Shown piece by piece: positions 1 through 5,346 of a DNA stretch of 5,346 nucleotides. The translations under genes were made by a program, and so were the position numbers. The stretch covers positions 1-5,346 of the forward strand of contig CAIXFP010000275.1 of the NCBI GenBank assembly GCA_903918705.1, in the 5' to 3' direction. Below the pieces are notes generated by a model that saw nothing but the letters and a program-made list of their open reading frames with translations, did no database searches and had not been told where the DNA came from. Numbering within the stretch: the first letter of the stretch is position 1; the number at the start of each line of letters is the position of its first letter. The stretch comes from an uncultured Pseudomonadota bacterium (lineage in GTDB: Bacteria > Pseudomonadota > Gammaproteobacteria > Burkholderiales > Thiobacillaceae).

Positions 1-2691
1 CGAATCCTCGATCGTGATCTTGGCGCCACCGTTCGCTTCTTTTTCCAGTGTTACATGAATGAACCCGTGAGGGGTGAATTTGAAGGCGTTGGAGAGCAGG
101 TTGCGGATGATCTGGCCCAATTTGTCGTGGTCGCTGGTGAACTCGCCCTGCCAACCGTCTTCCACCCGGAACTCCAGCCCCTTGGCGCCGGCGGTGTCCT
201 CGAACTGGCGCTGAAACTCGGCCAGCAACTCGGCGGAGGCGATGGGCTGGGGATTCACGTCCATCTTGCCGGCTTCGATCTTGGACAGGTCGAGGATGTC
301 GTTGATCAGGGTGAGCAGGTCGCCGCCGGCATGGTGGATGACGCTGGCCCGTTTGACCTCTTCCGCATCCAGATGGTTGCTGTCGTTCATGGCCAGCATC
401 TTGGCCAGCAGGATGATGGAGTTGAGGGGGGTGCGCAGCTCGTGGGACATGTTGGCGAGGAATTCCGACTTGTAGCGGCTGGCCTGTTCCAGTTCCCGGT
501 TGCGCTGCTCCAGCATCTGCTGCTGTTCCTCCATCTGGGCGTTGGCCTGTTGCAGCGCCGCGGCCTGCTGCTGCAACTGCTGCTGCTGCTCTTCCATCTG
601 GGCGTTGGCCTGCTGCAGTTCCTCGGTCTGCTGCTGGAGTTGCTGTTGCTGTTCCTCCATCTGGGCATTGCTTTGCTGGAGTTCCTCGGTCTGCTGCTGC
701 AACTGCTGTTGCTGTTCCTCCATCAGGGTGTTGGCTTCCTGCAGTTGCAGGCTGCGTTGCTGGGCCTGGCGCGCGGATTCCTCGGCCACCGTGAGGAGTT
801 CCTTGATGCGCTGGCGTTGCAGCACGGTGAACAGATAGATGGCGATGGCAGCGGCGGCGCCGTCCAGGTAGGCAAGCTGGGAGGCATCCAGCGCCTCGCC
901 GCGGGCGATCTCCAGGACGCCGTGCAGCTCGCCTTCCCGCAGCAGTGGCCAGGTGTAGGTGTAGCGGGGCGGCACGCTATGGGTGCCGGTGGTGATGGGC
1001 GGCAGGCTGTTCCGCTCGGTGTCGTCCAGGGCATGCAGCACGATGGGCTTCTTCTCCCGCGCCACCTGGCCCACGGCGCCTTCGCCCAGGCGCACGCAGG
1101 CGCCGAGGGCATGGCGCTCGCTGTACATGTAGCTGCCCAGCAGGTCGAGGGCGCGCTGTTCCCCGTTCCACACGTAAAGCACGCCGCGCCCGGCCGCCAG
1201 GTAGCGCCCCACCTGCGCGATGGCGAGTTCGGCCAGGCGCTGGGGATCGATGTCGCCGCTCAAGGTATGGGTCAGTTCCGCCAGGCCATCCTTGAGCCAG
1301 TTGCGTTGCGCTTCGTTGTGCTGGTTCTCCGCCAGTTGCCGGGTCATGTTGTTGAGAGCGTTGCCCAGCCGGTCCTGCTCGGACAGGGGCACCACCTGGC
1401 CGGAAAAAACGCCGCCGGCGATGGCGTCCGCCTGGCGCGCCAGCGCATCCATGTTGACCACCACCCGCTCGGTGGAGTCCAGCATGCGGCGGATCTCGTC
1501 GGTGGCGGGATAGTCCAGGGACGCCGGGTGGGTTTCGCCGCGGCCCAGGTGTTCGAGCTGGTCGGTGACGAACGTGAGCGGCGCCATCAACTGGCCCAGC
1601 ATATAGCGGGTGGACCAGAGCACCACCCCGATCAACCCCAGCAGCAGGCCGAGGAACACGGCGATGAACTGGTTCATCTCGGCCAGGGCGACGGACTCGT
1701 CCTCCACCCCCACCAGATACCAGTAACGGTCGCGCTGCCGCGGGTTGGGGTAAATGGTCTTGAACACGTGGATGTGGCCGCCACGGATGATGACGCCCTC
1801 CGCCTTGTCGCGCATCTCGGCCAGCAGGTTGTGGTGTTCCTTGTCGAAGTTGTAGCCGTGGCCCAGCAATCGTCCGAACTGCCTGTCCGGGTCGGTGTGG
1901 TAGAGGAAATCGCCCTGGTCGTCGATCAGGTAGTAGCGTCTCCCCTCCTCATTCTGGTTGGCCTTGCGCAGGTAGGCGTAGAGAGCCTCCGCGCGCACGT
2001 TGCTGACGATCACGCCGTAACGCACCTGGTTCTCGCCGATCAGCGGTTGCACGAAGCGCAGCACGGGTTGCGGGGGTTTCTCGACCTGGCCGTGCTCCAC
2101 GTTGAAGTCCAGGGCGCTGACGTAGATTTCGCCGCGCTGGAGCTTCTGCCCCTGGTTCACGTAGTCCGAGCCGGCCTCGTTCTGCAATTCGCTGTCCGCC
2201 AGCAGGCGCGCCCGGCCGCTGGCCCGGTCGGTCACCACGCAAAGCAGTTCCTGGCCGTCGCGATCGATGTAGCGGATCTTGTGGTAGTAACGGTAGTTCT
2301 CGGCATAGTTGCGCAGCACGTCGCCCGCCATGGTGCGCCACTCTTCCATCTTCGCCGCGTCGCCCAGGTCGTGCCAGTAGGCGAAACGCTGGACGGCGTA
2401 GAAGTCGTTGAGGAAGGCCAGGTCGTTGCGTTGCAGGGCGATGAATTCATCGATGTTGCCGGCGACCTGTTCGCCGCCGCTTTCGAGAAGCTGGATCGCC
2501 CGTTCCCGATAGGCCGTGCTGGCGTTGAAGTACCCATAGAGGCCGATGGCGGCGATGGCGAAAAAGGCGGTCAGGGTGAACAGCAGCGTCAGCTTGGCGC
2601 CGATACCGGCCTTGCGGAACGCCTGGCTGCCCGGCAGCGGCAGTGCGCGCAGGCGTTGCAGGAGACGGGTGGACTGTTCCTGGAGCGGCAT
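1..2691 (-). CDS. Cache-HAMP-GAF-coiled-coil sensor histidine kinase, probably hybrid; C-terminus outside window
   Basis: Inner-membrane sensor kinase: autophosphorylates on His and passes the phosphate to a receiver. 897 codons are visible with no stop. Layout by residue: cytosolic N-terminus 1-31; membrane segment about 32-53; periplasmic region 54-340 resembling a double Cache (RYIDRDGQE at 140-148 and YYLIDDQGDFLYHTDP at 253-268); membrane segment about 341-360; HAMP about 362-415 and a second HAMP-like stretch 416-456; GAF about 465-620; coiled coil about 625-738; HisKA with SHELRTPLN, phosphoacceptor His750; HATPase N-box region NLLSNAFKFT (864-873). The window ends just before the expected D-x-G-x-G box. 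The GAF-coil-SRYKSEFLANMSHELRTPLNS arrangement is typical of large hybrid kinases that end in one or more receiver domains, so REC domains probably lie beyond position 1 (inference). The ATG at 2691 is preceded in frame by TAG at 2697-2695, so translation cannot start further upstream in this frame. There is no clear Shine-Dalgarno, which suggests coupling to the upstream gene. The sensed ligand is unknown. Confidence 0.95.
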   Translation of the reverse strand, partial: MPLQEQSTRLLQRLRALPLPGSQAFRKAGIGAKLTLLFTLTAFFAIAAIGLYGYFNASTAYRERAIQLLESGGEQVAGNIDEFIALQRNDLAFLNDFYAVQRFAYWHDLGDAAKMEEWRTMAGDVLRNYAENYRYYHKIRYIDRDGQELLCVVTDRASGRARLLADSELQNEAGSDYVNQGQKLQRGEIYVSALDFNVEHGQVEKPPQPVLRFVQPLIGENQVRYGVIVSNVRAEALYAYLRKANQNEEGRRYYLIDDQGDFLYHTDPDRQFGRLLGHGYNFDKEHHNLLAEMRDKAEGVIIRGGHIHVFKTIYPNPRQRDRYWYLVGVEDESVALAEMNQFIAVFLGLLLGLIGVVLWSTRYMLGQLMAPLTFVTDQLEHLGRGETHPASLDYPATDEIRRMLDSTERVVVNMDALARQADAIAGGVFSGQVVPLSEQDRLGNALNNMTRQLAENQHNEAQRNWLKDGLAELTHTLSGDIDPQRLAELAIAQVGRYLAAGRGVLYVWNGEQRALDLLGSYMYSERHALGACVRLGEGAVGQVAREKKPIVLHALDDTERNSLPPITTGTHSVPPRYTYTWPLLREGELHGVLEIARGEALDASQLAYLDGAAAAIAIYLFTVLQRQRIKELLTVAEESARQAQQRSLQLQEANTLMEEQQQQLQQQTEELQQSNAQMEEQQQQLQQQTEELQQANAQMEEQQQQLQQQAAALQQANAQMEEQQQMLEQRNRELEQASRYKSEFLANMSHELRTPLNSIILLAKMLAMNDSNHLDAEEVKRASVIHHAGGDLLTLINDILDLSKIEAGKMDVNPQPIASAELLAEFQRQFEDTAGAKGLEFRVEDGWQGEFTSDHDKLGQIIRNLLSNAFKFTPHGFIHVTLEKEANGGAKITIEDS
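490..741 (-). repeat. Four tandem 63-bp / 21-residue coiled-coil repeats within the kinase
   Basis: Residues 651-734 of the kinase are four consecutive 21-residue units at 741-679, 678-616, 615-553 and 552-490. The consensus is QQxNAQMEEQQQQLQQQTEEL; unit 1 starts QEANTLMEE and unit 4 ends MLEQRNREL. Twenty-one residues is exactly three heptads, so copies can be gained or lost without shifting the coiled-coil register. The units differ at silent sites (CAA/CAG, TTG/CTC), so the protein sequence has been kept while the DNA diverged. The helix links the GAF domain to the HisKA dimerisation helix and very probably carries the signal between them. Confidence 0.9.
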
Positions 2692-2697
2692 GGTCTA
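2689..2697 (-). other. Tight gene junction (TAG-ACC-ATG), likely translational coupling
   Basis: The stop codon of the secreted-protein gene (TAG, 2697-2695) is followed by one codon (ACC) and then the kinase ATG (2691-2689). The roughly 20 bases before that ATG hold only the end of the upstream gene (ATC CGG CCG CGC) and no purine-rich ribosome site. Termination-reinitiation coupling is therefore the simplest way for the kinase to be translated, which would tie the amounts of the two proteins together. The two genes are also in the same reading frame, separated only by this stop. Confidence 0.7.
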
Positions 2698-3600
2698 GCG
2701 CGGCCGGATCAGCTTGATTTTGTTGGCCACGTAGCCCAGCAACTGCACCACATCGGCCGGCGACTTGTTTTCCACATAGGCCGCCGGCGCGGTGATGAGA
2801 TGAGTCAGCCCGCTGCGGGCCTTGATCCGCTGCCATTCCGCCAGGTCCAGTTCCACCAGGCCGAAGACATCGTTGGGCACCGTGTTGTCCCCCATGTCGA
2901 AACCCTTGAGATCCACCGTGTCCATCCCCCAGGCACGCTGGATGCGCTGGATTTCATCGAGCAAATCGAAGGCGGCGCGCAGTGAATCCCGCGGCAGCAA
3001 GTTCGCCCGCCGCGGCGGCGGCACCGCCGCGTCGAACTGGCGCAGGTGGCGCAGCACGGCGTCGACATCCTCGTTGAGACGTTTCACTTCGCCGTAGACC
3101 TCGGATGGCGACACCGGGCTGGTGAGCAGATCCAGTTCCGCCGAGATCTGGTGCAGCTTGTTGTAGACGTCGATGCCGCGCTTGCCCGAGACCGGCACGG
3201 CGGCGCGGGGGGCGCCGGGGATGCCGAGATAAAACTTGATGATCTGGATCTCGGTGAGGACGCGCTGCAGCGCCCCCCAGGGCTGGCCGGGCTGGGCATC
3301 GATAGAGGGCTCCCCTTCCACCGGGGCGAGGTATGCCAGGCCCAGTTGGCGCCGCAATTTGCCCAACTTGTACTGCAACAGGTAACACTTGGCCCGGATA
3401 TGGCGCGGCTTCAGGTCTCCGCTCTTGGGTACGACCTGGACCTTGGCGGTGATCTTGAAGTGGCCCTTGAGCAGATCGACCTCCTGCTCGATGCGCACCG
3501 CCTGGGCATAGATCTCGTTGGGCGTGGCTTCGGCGGCACGACACGGCGCCACCCCGGACACCTGGAGGATGAAAAGTATCGACAGGAGGAAACGTATCAC
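2695..3600 (-). CDS. Secreted helical-repeat protein of unknown function, upstream partner of the kinase
   Basis: I do not recognise the family. About 301 residues. The N-terminus looks like a Sec signal peptide: Arg3, a hydrophobic stretch 4-18, then a small-residue segment near CRAAEA (20-25). The only N-terminal Cys (20) follows V-A-P, which is not a lipobox, so a soluble periplasmic protein is more likely than a lipoprotein. The mature part appears almost wholly helical, with repeated segments of similar design: TPNEIYAQAVRIEQEVDLL (26-44), IDVYNKLHQISAELDLL (143-159), SPSEVYGEVKRLNEDVDAV (164-182), VPNDVFGLVELDLAEWQRI (241-259), SPADVVQLLGYVANKIKLI (280-298); less clear copies lie near 64-88, 105-126 and 203-224. 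No catalytic motif is visible. Start: GTG at 3600 has AGGGGA (3611-3606) five bases upstream; the in-frame TTG at 3603 is too close to that site. It is the first gene of a two-gene unit with the kinase, so a periplasmic accessory or ligand-binding role is plausible but unproven. Confidence 0.85.
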   Translation of the reverse strand: MIRFLLSILFILQVSGVAPCRAAEATPNEIYAQAVRIEQEVDLLKGHFKITAKVQVVPKSGDLKPRHIRAKCYLLQYKLGKLRRQLGLAYLAPVEGEPSIDAQPGQPWGALQRVLTEIQIIKFYLGIPGAPRAAVPVSGKRGIDVYNKLHQISAELDLLTSPVSPSEVYGEVKRLNEDVDAVLRHLRQFDAAVPPPRRANLLPRDSLRAAFDLLDEIQRIQRAWGMDTVDLKGFDMGDNTVPNDVFGLVELDLAEWQRIKARSGLTHLITAPAAYVENKSPADVVQLLGYVANKIKLIRPR

Positions 3601-3605
3601 CAAGT

Positions 3606-3611
3606 TCCCCT
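3606..3611 (-). promoter_or_regulatory. Ribosome binding site AGGGGA that decides the secreted-protein start
   Basis: Read on the minus strand, TTAGGGGAACTTGGTG places the purine-rich AGGGGA five bases before GTG (3600) but only two before TTG (3603). Normal Shine-Dalgarno spacing therefore favours GTG. Confidence 0.6.
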
Positions 3612-3699
3612 AACACCCGAGCCAGGGCCGGTGAGGGCGGTATTGCGGAAGTGGACGGAAGACGTCGCCGATCTCCGGATCATGGGGGCTGTAACGAAC

Positions 3700-3721
3700 G
3701 ATGGCCGTTCCGACGGCCATC
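3700..3721. repeat. Perfect 9-bp inverted repeat with 4-base loop
   Basis: GATGGCCGT (3700-3708), loop TCCG (3709-3712), ACGGCCATC (3713-3721). No T-run follows on either strand, so it is not a standard Rho-independent terminator. Its place between divergent genes fits a regulator-binding site or a leader hairpin. An overlapping 5-bp arm pair, GAACG (3696-3700) and CGTTC (3706-3710), would compete with the main stem. Confidence 0.65.
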
Positions 3722-3723
3722 CG

Positions 3724-3742
3724 GTCAGTGCGCTGTTCTGAC
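3724..3742. repeat. Short inverted repeat GTCAG-N9-CTGAC
   Basis: GTCAG (3724-3728) and CTGAC (3738-3742) are exact inverse complements separated by nine bases, beginning three bases after the stronger 9-bp repeat. Arms this short can arise by chance. It is noted because of its intergenic position beside the larger repeat. Confidence 0.3.
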
Positions 3743-3891
3743 TATCGGCAGGCGAGGGACAAACTTGAAAAATAATTTCCGCGCCACGCGCCGACCCGGA
3801 CAAACGCGGCGCCCCTGGCGCTTTATTCGCGGAAGTGGATACTGCCGCCGTTGGCGCCCGCGCCGTAACCCCTGCCCAGGCCTCACACCTC

Positions 3892-4902
3892 ATGGCCGCG
3901 ACCCAAGCCACCTCTTACGCCTGGCTGCCTGATCTGGTGGCGGGGCTGTCCGTGGCCGGTCTGCTGATTCCCGAATCGGTGGCCTATTCCAGCATCGCCG
4001 CCCTCCCCCCGCAATACGGCGTGATCGCCCTGCTGGCCGGCCTTGGCTGCTATGGCCTGGTGGGCCGCAGCCGCTACGCCATCGTCTCCGCCACGTCCTC
4101 TTCCGCCGCGGTGCTGGCTGCCGCCACCGCCGCCCTGGCGGCAGGCGACGGCCCCCTCAGGCTGGCCCTGGCCAGTGGACTGATACTGCTCACCGGGGTG
4201 TTTTTCCTGGCGGCCGGGATGGCGCGCCTGGGCGCCATCTCCGAATTCATCGCCAAGCCGGTGCTGCGCGGCTTCGCCTTCGGCCTGGCCCTGGTCATCA
4301 TCATCAAGCAACTGCCCCATATCCTGGGAGTCCAGGCCCGACACGACGACATACTGCGCTACGGCTACGATCTGCTCGCCCAATACGACCGCTGGAACCC
4401 GACGGGCATCGGAGTGGGGTTCACTGCCCTGGCCCTGTTGTTCCTGCTGAAGTCCTTTAGCCGCATCCCGGCCTCCCTGCTGGCCATCCTCCTGGGTATC
4501 GCCGCCGAACGGTTCCTGGGACTGGATCGCCACGGCGTGGCCCTGGTGGGCGGCATCGACCTGCGCTTCAACTTGCCCAGCGTCCCCGAACTGTCCCGGA
4601 ACGCATGGCTGCGCCTGGGGGAACTGGCCTTCGCCATGGTGTTCGTGCTCTATGCCGAGTCCTACAGCAGCGTGCGCAGCTTCGCCCTCAAACACGGCGA
4701 TCCGGTGTCCGCCGACCGGGAACTGCTGGCCCTGGGCCTGGCCAACCTGGTTTCCGGCCTGTTCGCCGGCATGCCGGTGGGGGCGGGCTATTCCGCACCT
4801 CGGCCAACGAGTCCGCCGGGGCCCGCTCCCGCCTGGCGGCCTGGATCGCCGCCGCGGTGGTGCTGCTGGTGGTGCTCACCCTGCTGCCCTATGTGGCCCT
4901 GA
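3892..4902 (+). CDS. SulP-family inorganic anion transporter, N-terminal part (frame broken near 4795)
   Basis: Membrane transporter of the SulP/SLC26 family, which moves sulfate, bicarbonate or other anions; the substrate cannot be read from the sequence. Family marks, numbered from ATG 3892: WLPDLVAGLSVAGLLIPESV near the N-terminus with IPESVAY at 26-32, LPPQYG at 38-43, a small/hydroxyl-rich stretch SATSSSAA (66-73) where the family's TM3 binding region is expected, several long hydrophobic helices, and GMPVGAGYS (293-301), matching the family's G-x-P-x-x-x-x-SRT-x-N region. After Ser301 (4794) the protein stops resembling SulP: the remaining codons to TGA (4900-4902) give a Pro/Trp/Cys-rich tail, while the neighbouring frame continues the transporter. 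Start: ATG 3892 sits a sensible distance before WLPDL; GTG 3835 in the same frame would add 19 residues. Neither has a strong ribosome site. It is divergent from the kinase unit. Confidence 0.88.
   Translation: MAATQATSYAWLPDLVAGLSVAGLLIPESVAYSSIAALPPQYGVIALLAGLGCYGLVGRSRYAIVSATSSSAAVLAAATAALAAGDGPLRLALASGLILLTGVFFLAAGMARLGAISEFIAKPVLRGFAFGLALVIIIKQLPHILGVQARHDDILRYGYDLLAQYDRWNPTGIGVGFTALALLFLLKSFSRIPASLLAILLGIAAERFLGLDRHGVALVGGIDLRFNLPSVPELSRNAWLRLGELAFAMVFVLYAESYSSVRSFALKHGDPVSADRELLALGLANLVSGLFAGMPVGAGYSAPRPTSPPGPAPAWRPGSPPRWCCWWCSPCCPMWP
4792..4797 (+). other. Apparent one-base deletion (frameshift) in the SulP gene
   Basis: The sequence reads TAT TCC GCA CCT, giving Y-S-A-P. Adding one base, for example a third C after TTCC, gives TAT TCC CGC ACC TCG GCC AAC, that is Y-S-R-T-S-A-N, matching the conserved SulP SRT-x-N segment. 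From here the restored frame is open to the window end (about 550 bases) and clearly encodes the rest of the transporter. There is no classical slippery heptamer, so a recent mutation or base-call/assembly error is more likely than programmed frameshifting. Confidence 0.85.
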
Positions 4903-5346
4903 CGCCGGAACCGGTGCTGGCCGCCATCGTCATCTATGCCGTCAGCCACACCCTCAACCCCGCCACCCTGCGCGTCTATTTCCGCTGGCGGCGCGACCGC
5001 GGCGTCGCCCTGGTCGCCATCGCCGCCGTGCTGCTGCTGGGCATCCTGGACGGTCTGTTGCTGGCGGTGGGCGCCAGCCTGCTCATGACCTTGCGCGACC
5101 TCTCCCGGCACAAGGTTTCTGTGCTGGGCCGCCTGGGCCAGGGCCACGATTTCGTCGACATCGTGGCCCATCCGGAGGCGCGGGAAATTCCCGGGCTGCT
5201 GATCATGCGGCCGGAAGCGCCCCTTTTTTTCGCCAACGCCGACCGCACCCTGGCGCTGGTCCGGCAGCGTATCGAAACGTCGGAACCGGCGAGAACCCTG
5301 ATTCTCAGCCTGGAGGAATCCCCCGACCTGGACGGCAGCAGCATCG
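4797..5346 (+). CDS. SulP transporter, C-terminal membrane helices and STAS domain (shifted frame, runs off window)
   Basis: This continues the same transporter in the shifted frame; it has no start of its own and should be read with the preceding part as one gene. It begins TSANESAGARSRLAAW, then has hydrophobic helices: IAAAVVLLVVLTLLPYVAL, a second around EPVLAAIVIYAVSHTL, and a third/fourth around GVALVAIAAVLLLGILDGLL. From about 5142 it enters a cytosolic STAS domain (GHDFVDIVAHPEAREIPGLL, then MRPEAPLFFANAD). The window ends in ESPDLDGSSI, which corresponds to the conserved STAS D-x-[ST] loop, the segment that is phosphorylated in SpoIIAA-type STAS proteins. About 485 residues are visible over both parts; SulP proteins are usually somewhat longer, so little more than the end of STAS should be missing. 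Codon use matches the first part, so there is no sign of long decay. Confidence 0.85.

Larger units (their letters stand above)
3601..3891. promoter_or_regulatory. Divergent intergenic region between the kinase unit and the SulP gene
   Basis: About 290 bases from which the two transcription units diverge, so both promoters should lie here. It contains two inverted repeats (3700-3721 and 3724-3742) and an AT-rich patch, AACTTGAAAAATAATTTCC (3762-3780), that stands out from the GC-rich surroundings. AATAAT at 3771-3776 resembles a -10 box on the plus strand, but I find no fitting -35 at 16-18 bases. On the minus strand GATAGT is a four-of-six match to a -10, with only a poor -35 (TTTCAA) 18 bases upstream. 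I do not assign a promoter position. Open frames crossing the region look like chance, not genes. Confidence 0.5.

Noticed and set aside
500..740. CTG/CAG-rich run that looks like a triplet repeat or microsatellite
   Set aside because: It encodes the glutamine-rich coiled coil with a 63-base, not 3-base, period and mixed CAA/CAG codons; it is better explained as protein repeats.
55..2985. Very long plus-strand open frame of 976 codons, the longest complete frame in the window
   Set aside because: It is the exact codon-aligned antisense of the kinase and secreted-protein genes. Stops there need TTA, CTA or TCA codons on the minus strand, which are rare in GC-rich genes; the frame ends at a TCA serine codon of the secreted-protein gene. 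The minus-strand product has clear domains, this one has none.
3541..3600. Possible lipoprotein signal in the secreted protein (Cys20)
   Set aside because: The residues before the Cys are V-A-P; Pro at -1 and no Leu at -3 do not fit a lipobox.
3046..3741. Plus-strand open frame of 231 codons
   Set aside because: Also codon-aligned antisense to the secreted-protein gene, extending into the intergenic region; no family features.
3700..3742. Rho-independent terminator
   Set aside because: The hairpin lacks a T-tract on either strand and lies upstream of both genes rather than after one.
3597..3911. Minus-strand open frame of 104 codons across the intergenic region
   Set aside because: Overlaps both the secreted-protein start and the SulP start, has low-complexity Ala/Ser/Pro composition and no ribosome site evident.
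3883..4695. Minus-strand open frame of 270 codons opposite the SulP gene
   Set aside because: Antisense shadow of the transporter, rich in Gly/Gln/His from reversed membrane-helix codons.
4780..4800. Programmed ribosomal frameshift in the SulP gene
   Set aside because: No X-XXY-YYZ slippery site or downstream stimulatory hairpin is obvious, and SulP transporters are not known to use frameshifting; a mutation or sequence error is simpler.

Overview
The window is GC-rich, with densely packed genes and strong G/C bias at third codon positions. It looks like part of a proteobacterial chromosome, perhaps a beta- or gammaproteobacterium; this is an impression from composition and protein style, not a taxonomic assignment. 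It holds two leftward genes and one rightward gene that diverge from a short intergenic region. Both outer genes are cut by the window edges.

Left part, minus strand, 3600 down to 1: a two-gene unit. The first gene (3600-2695) encodes a secreted, helix-rich protein of about 301 residues. It belongs to no family I recognise, but it has a visible internal repeat built on a P-x-[ED]-[VI]-[YF] helix start. Three bases after its stop codon comes a large membrane histidine kinase (2691 to beyond position 1). The kinase has a periplasmic Cache-type sensor between two membrane segments, a HAMP region (probably double), a GAF domain, a glutamine-rich coiled coil made of four 21-residue repeats, a HisKA domain with the SHELRTPLN phosphoacceptor motif, and the beginning of the HATPase domain. 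The tight spacing and the lack of a Shine-Dalgarno of its own suggest the kinase is translated by coupling to the secreted protein.

Middle, 3601-3891: the divergent intergenic region. It contains a perfect 9-bp inverted repeat with a 4-base loop (3700-3721), a weaker inverted repeat (3724-3742) and a small AT-rich island (about 3762-3778). I see no convincing sigma-70 promoter and no extra gene.

Right part, plus strand, 3892 to 5346: a SulP-family inorganic anion transporter with a C-terminal STAS domain that runs off the window. Its frame is broken by an apparent one-base loss near 4794-4796. Both halves read as good SulP sequence, so the lesion is either very recent or a sequencing/assembly error.

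Working model (inference): the secreted helical protein may be a periplasmic accessory or ligand-presenting subunit for the Cache kinase, as TorT is for TorS or LuxP for LuxQ. The divergent SulP transporter may be a regulatory target or share the sensed anion. Nothing in the sequence proves either link.
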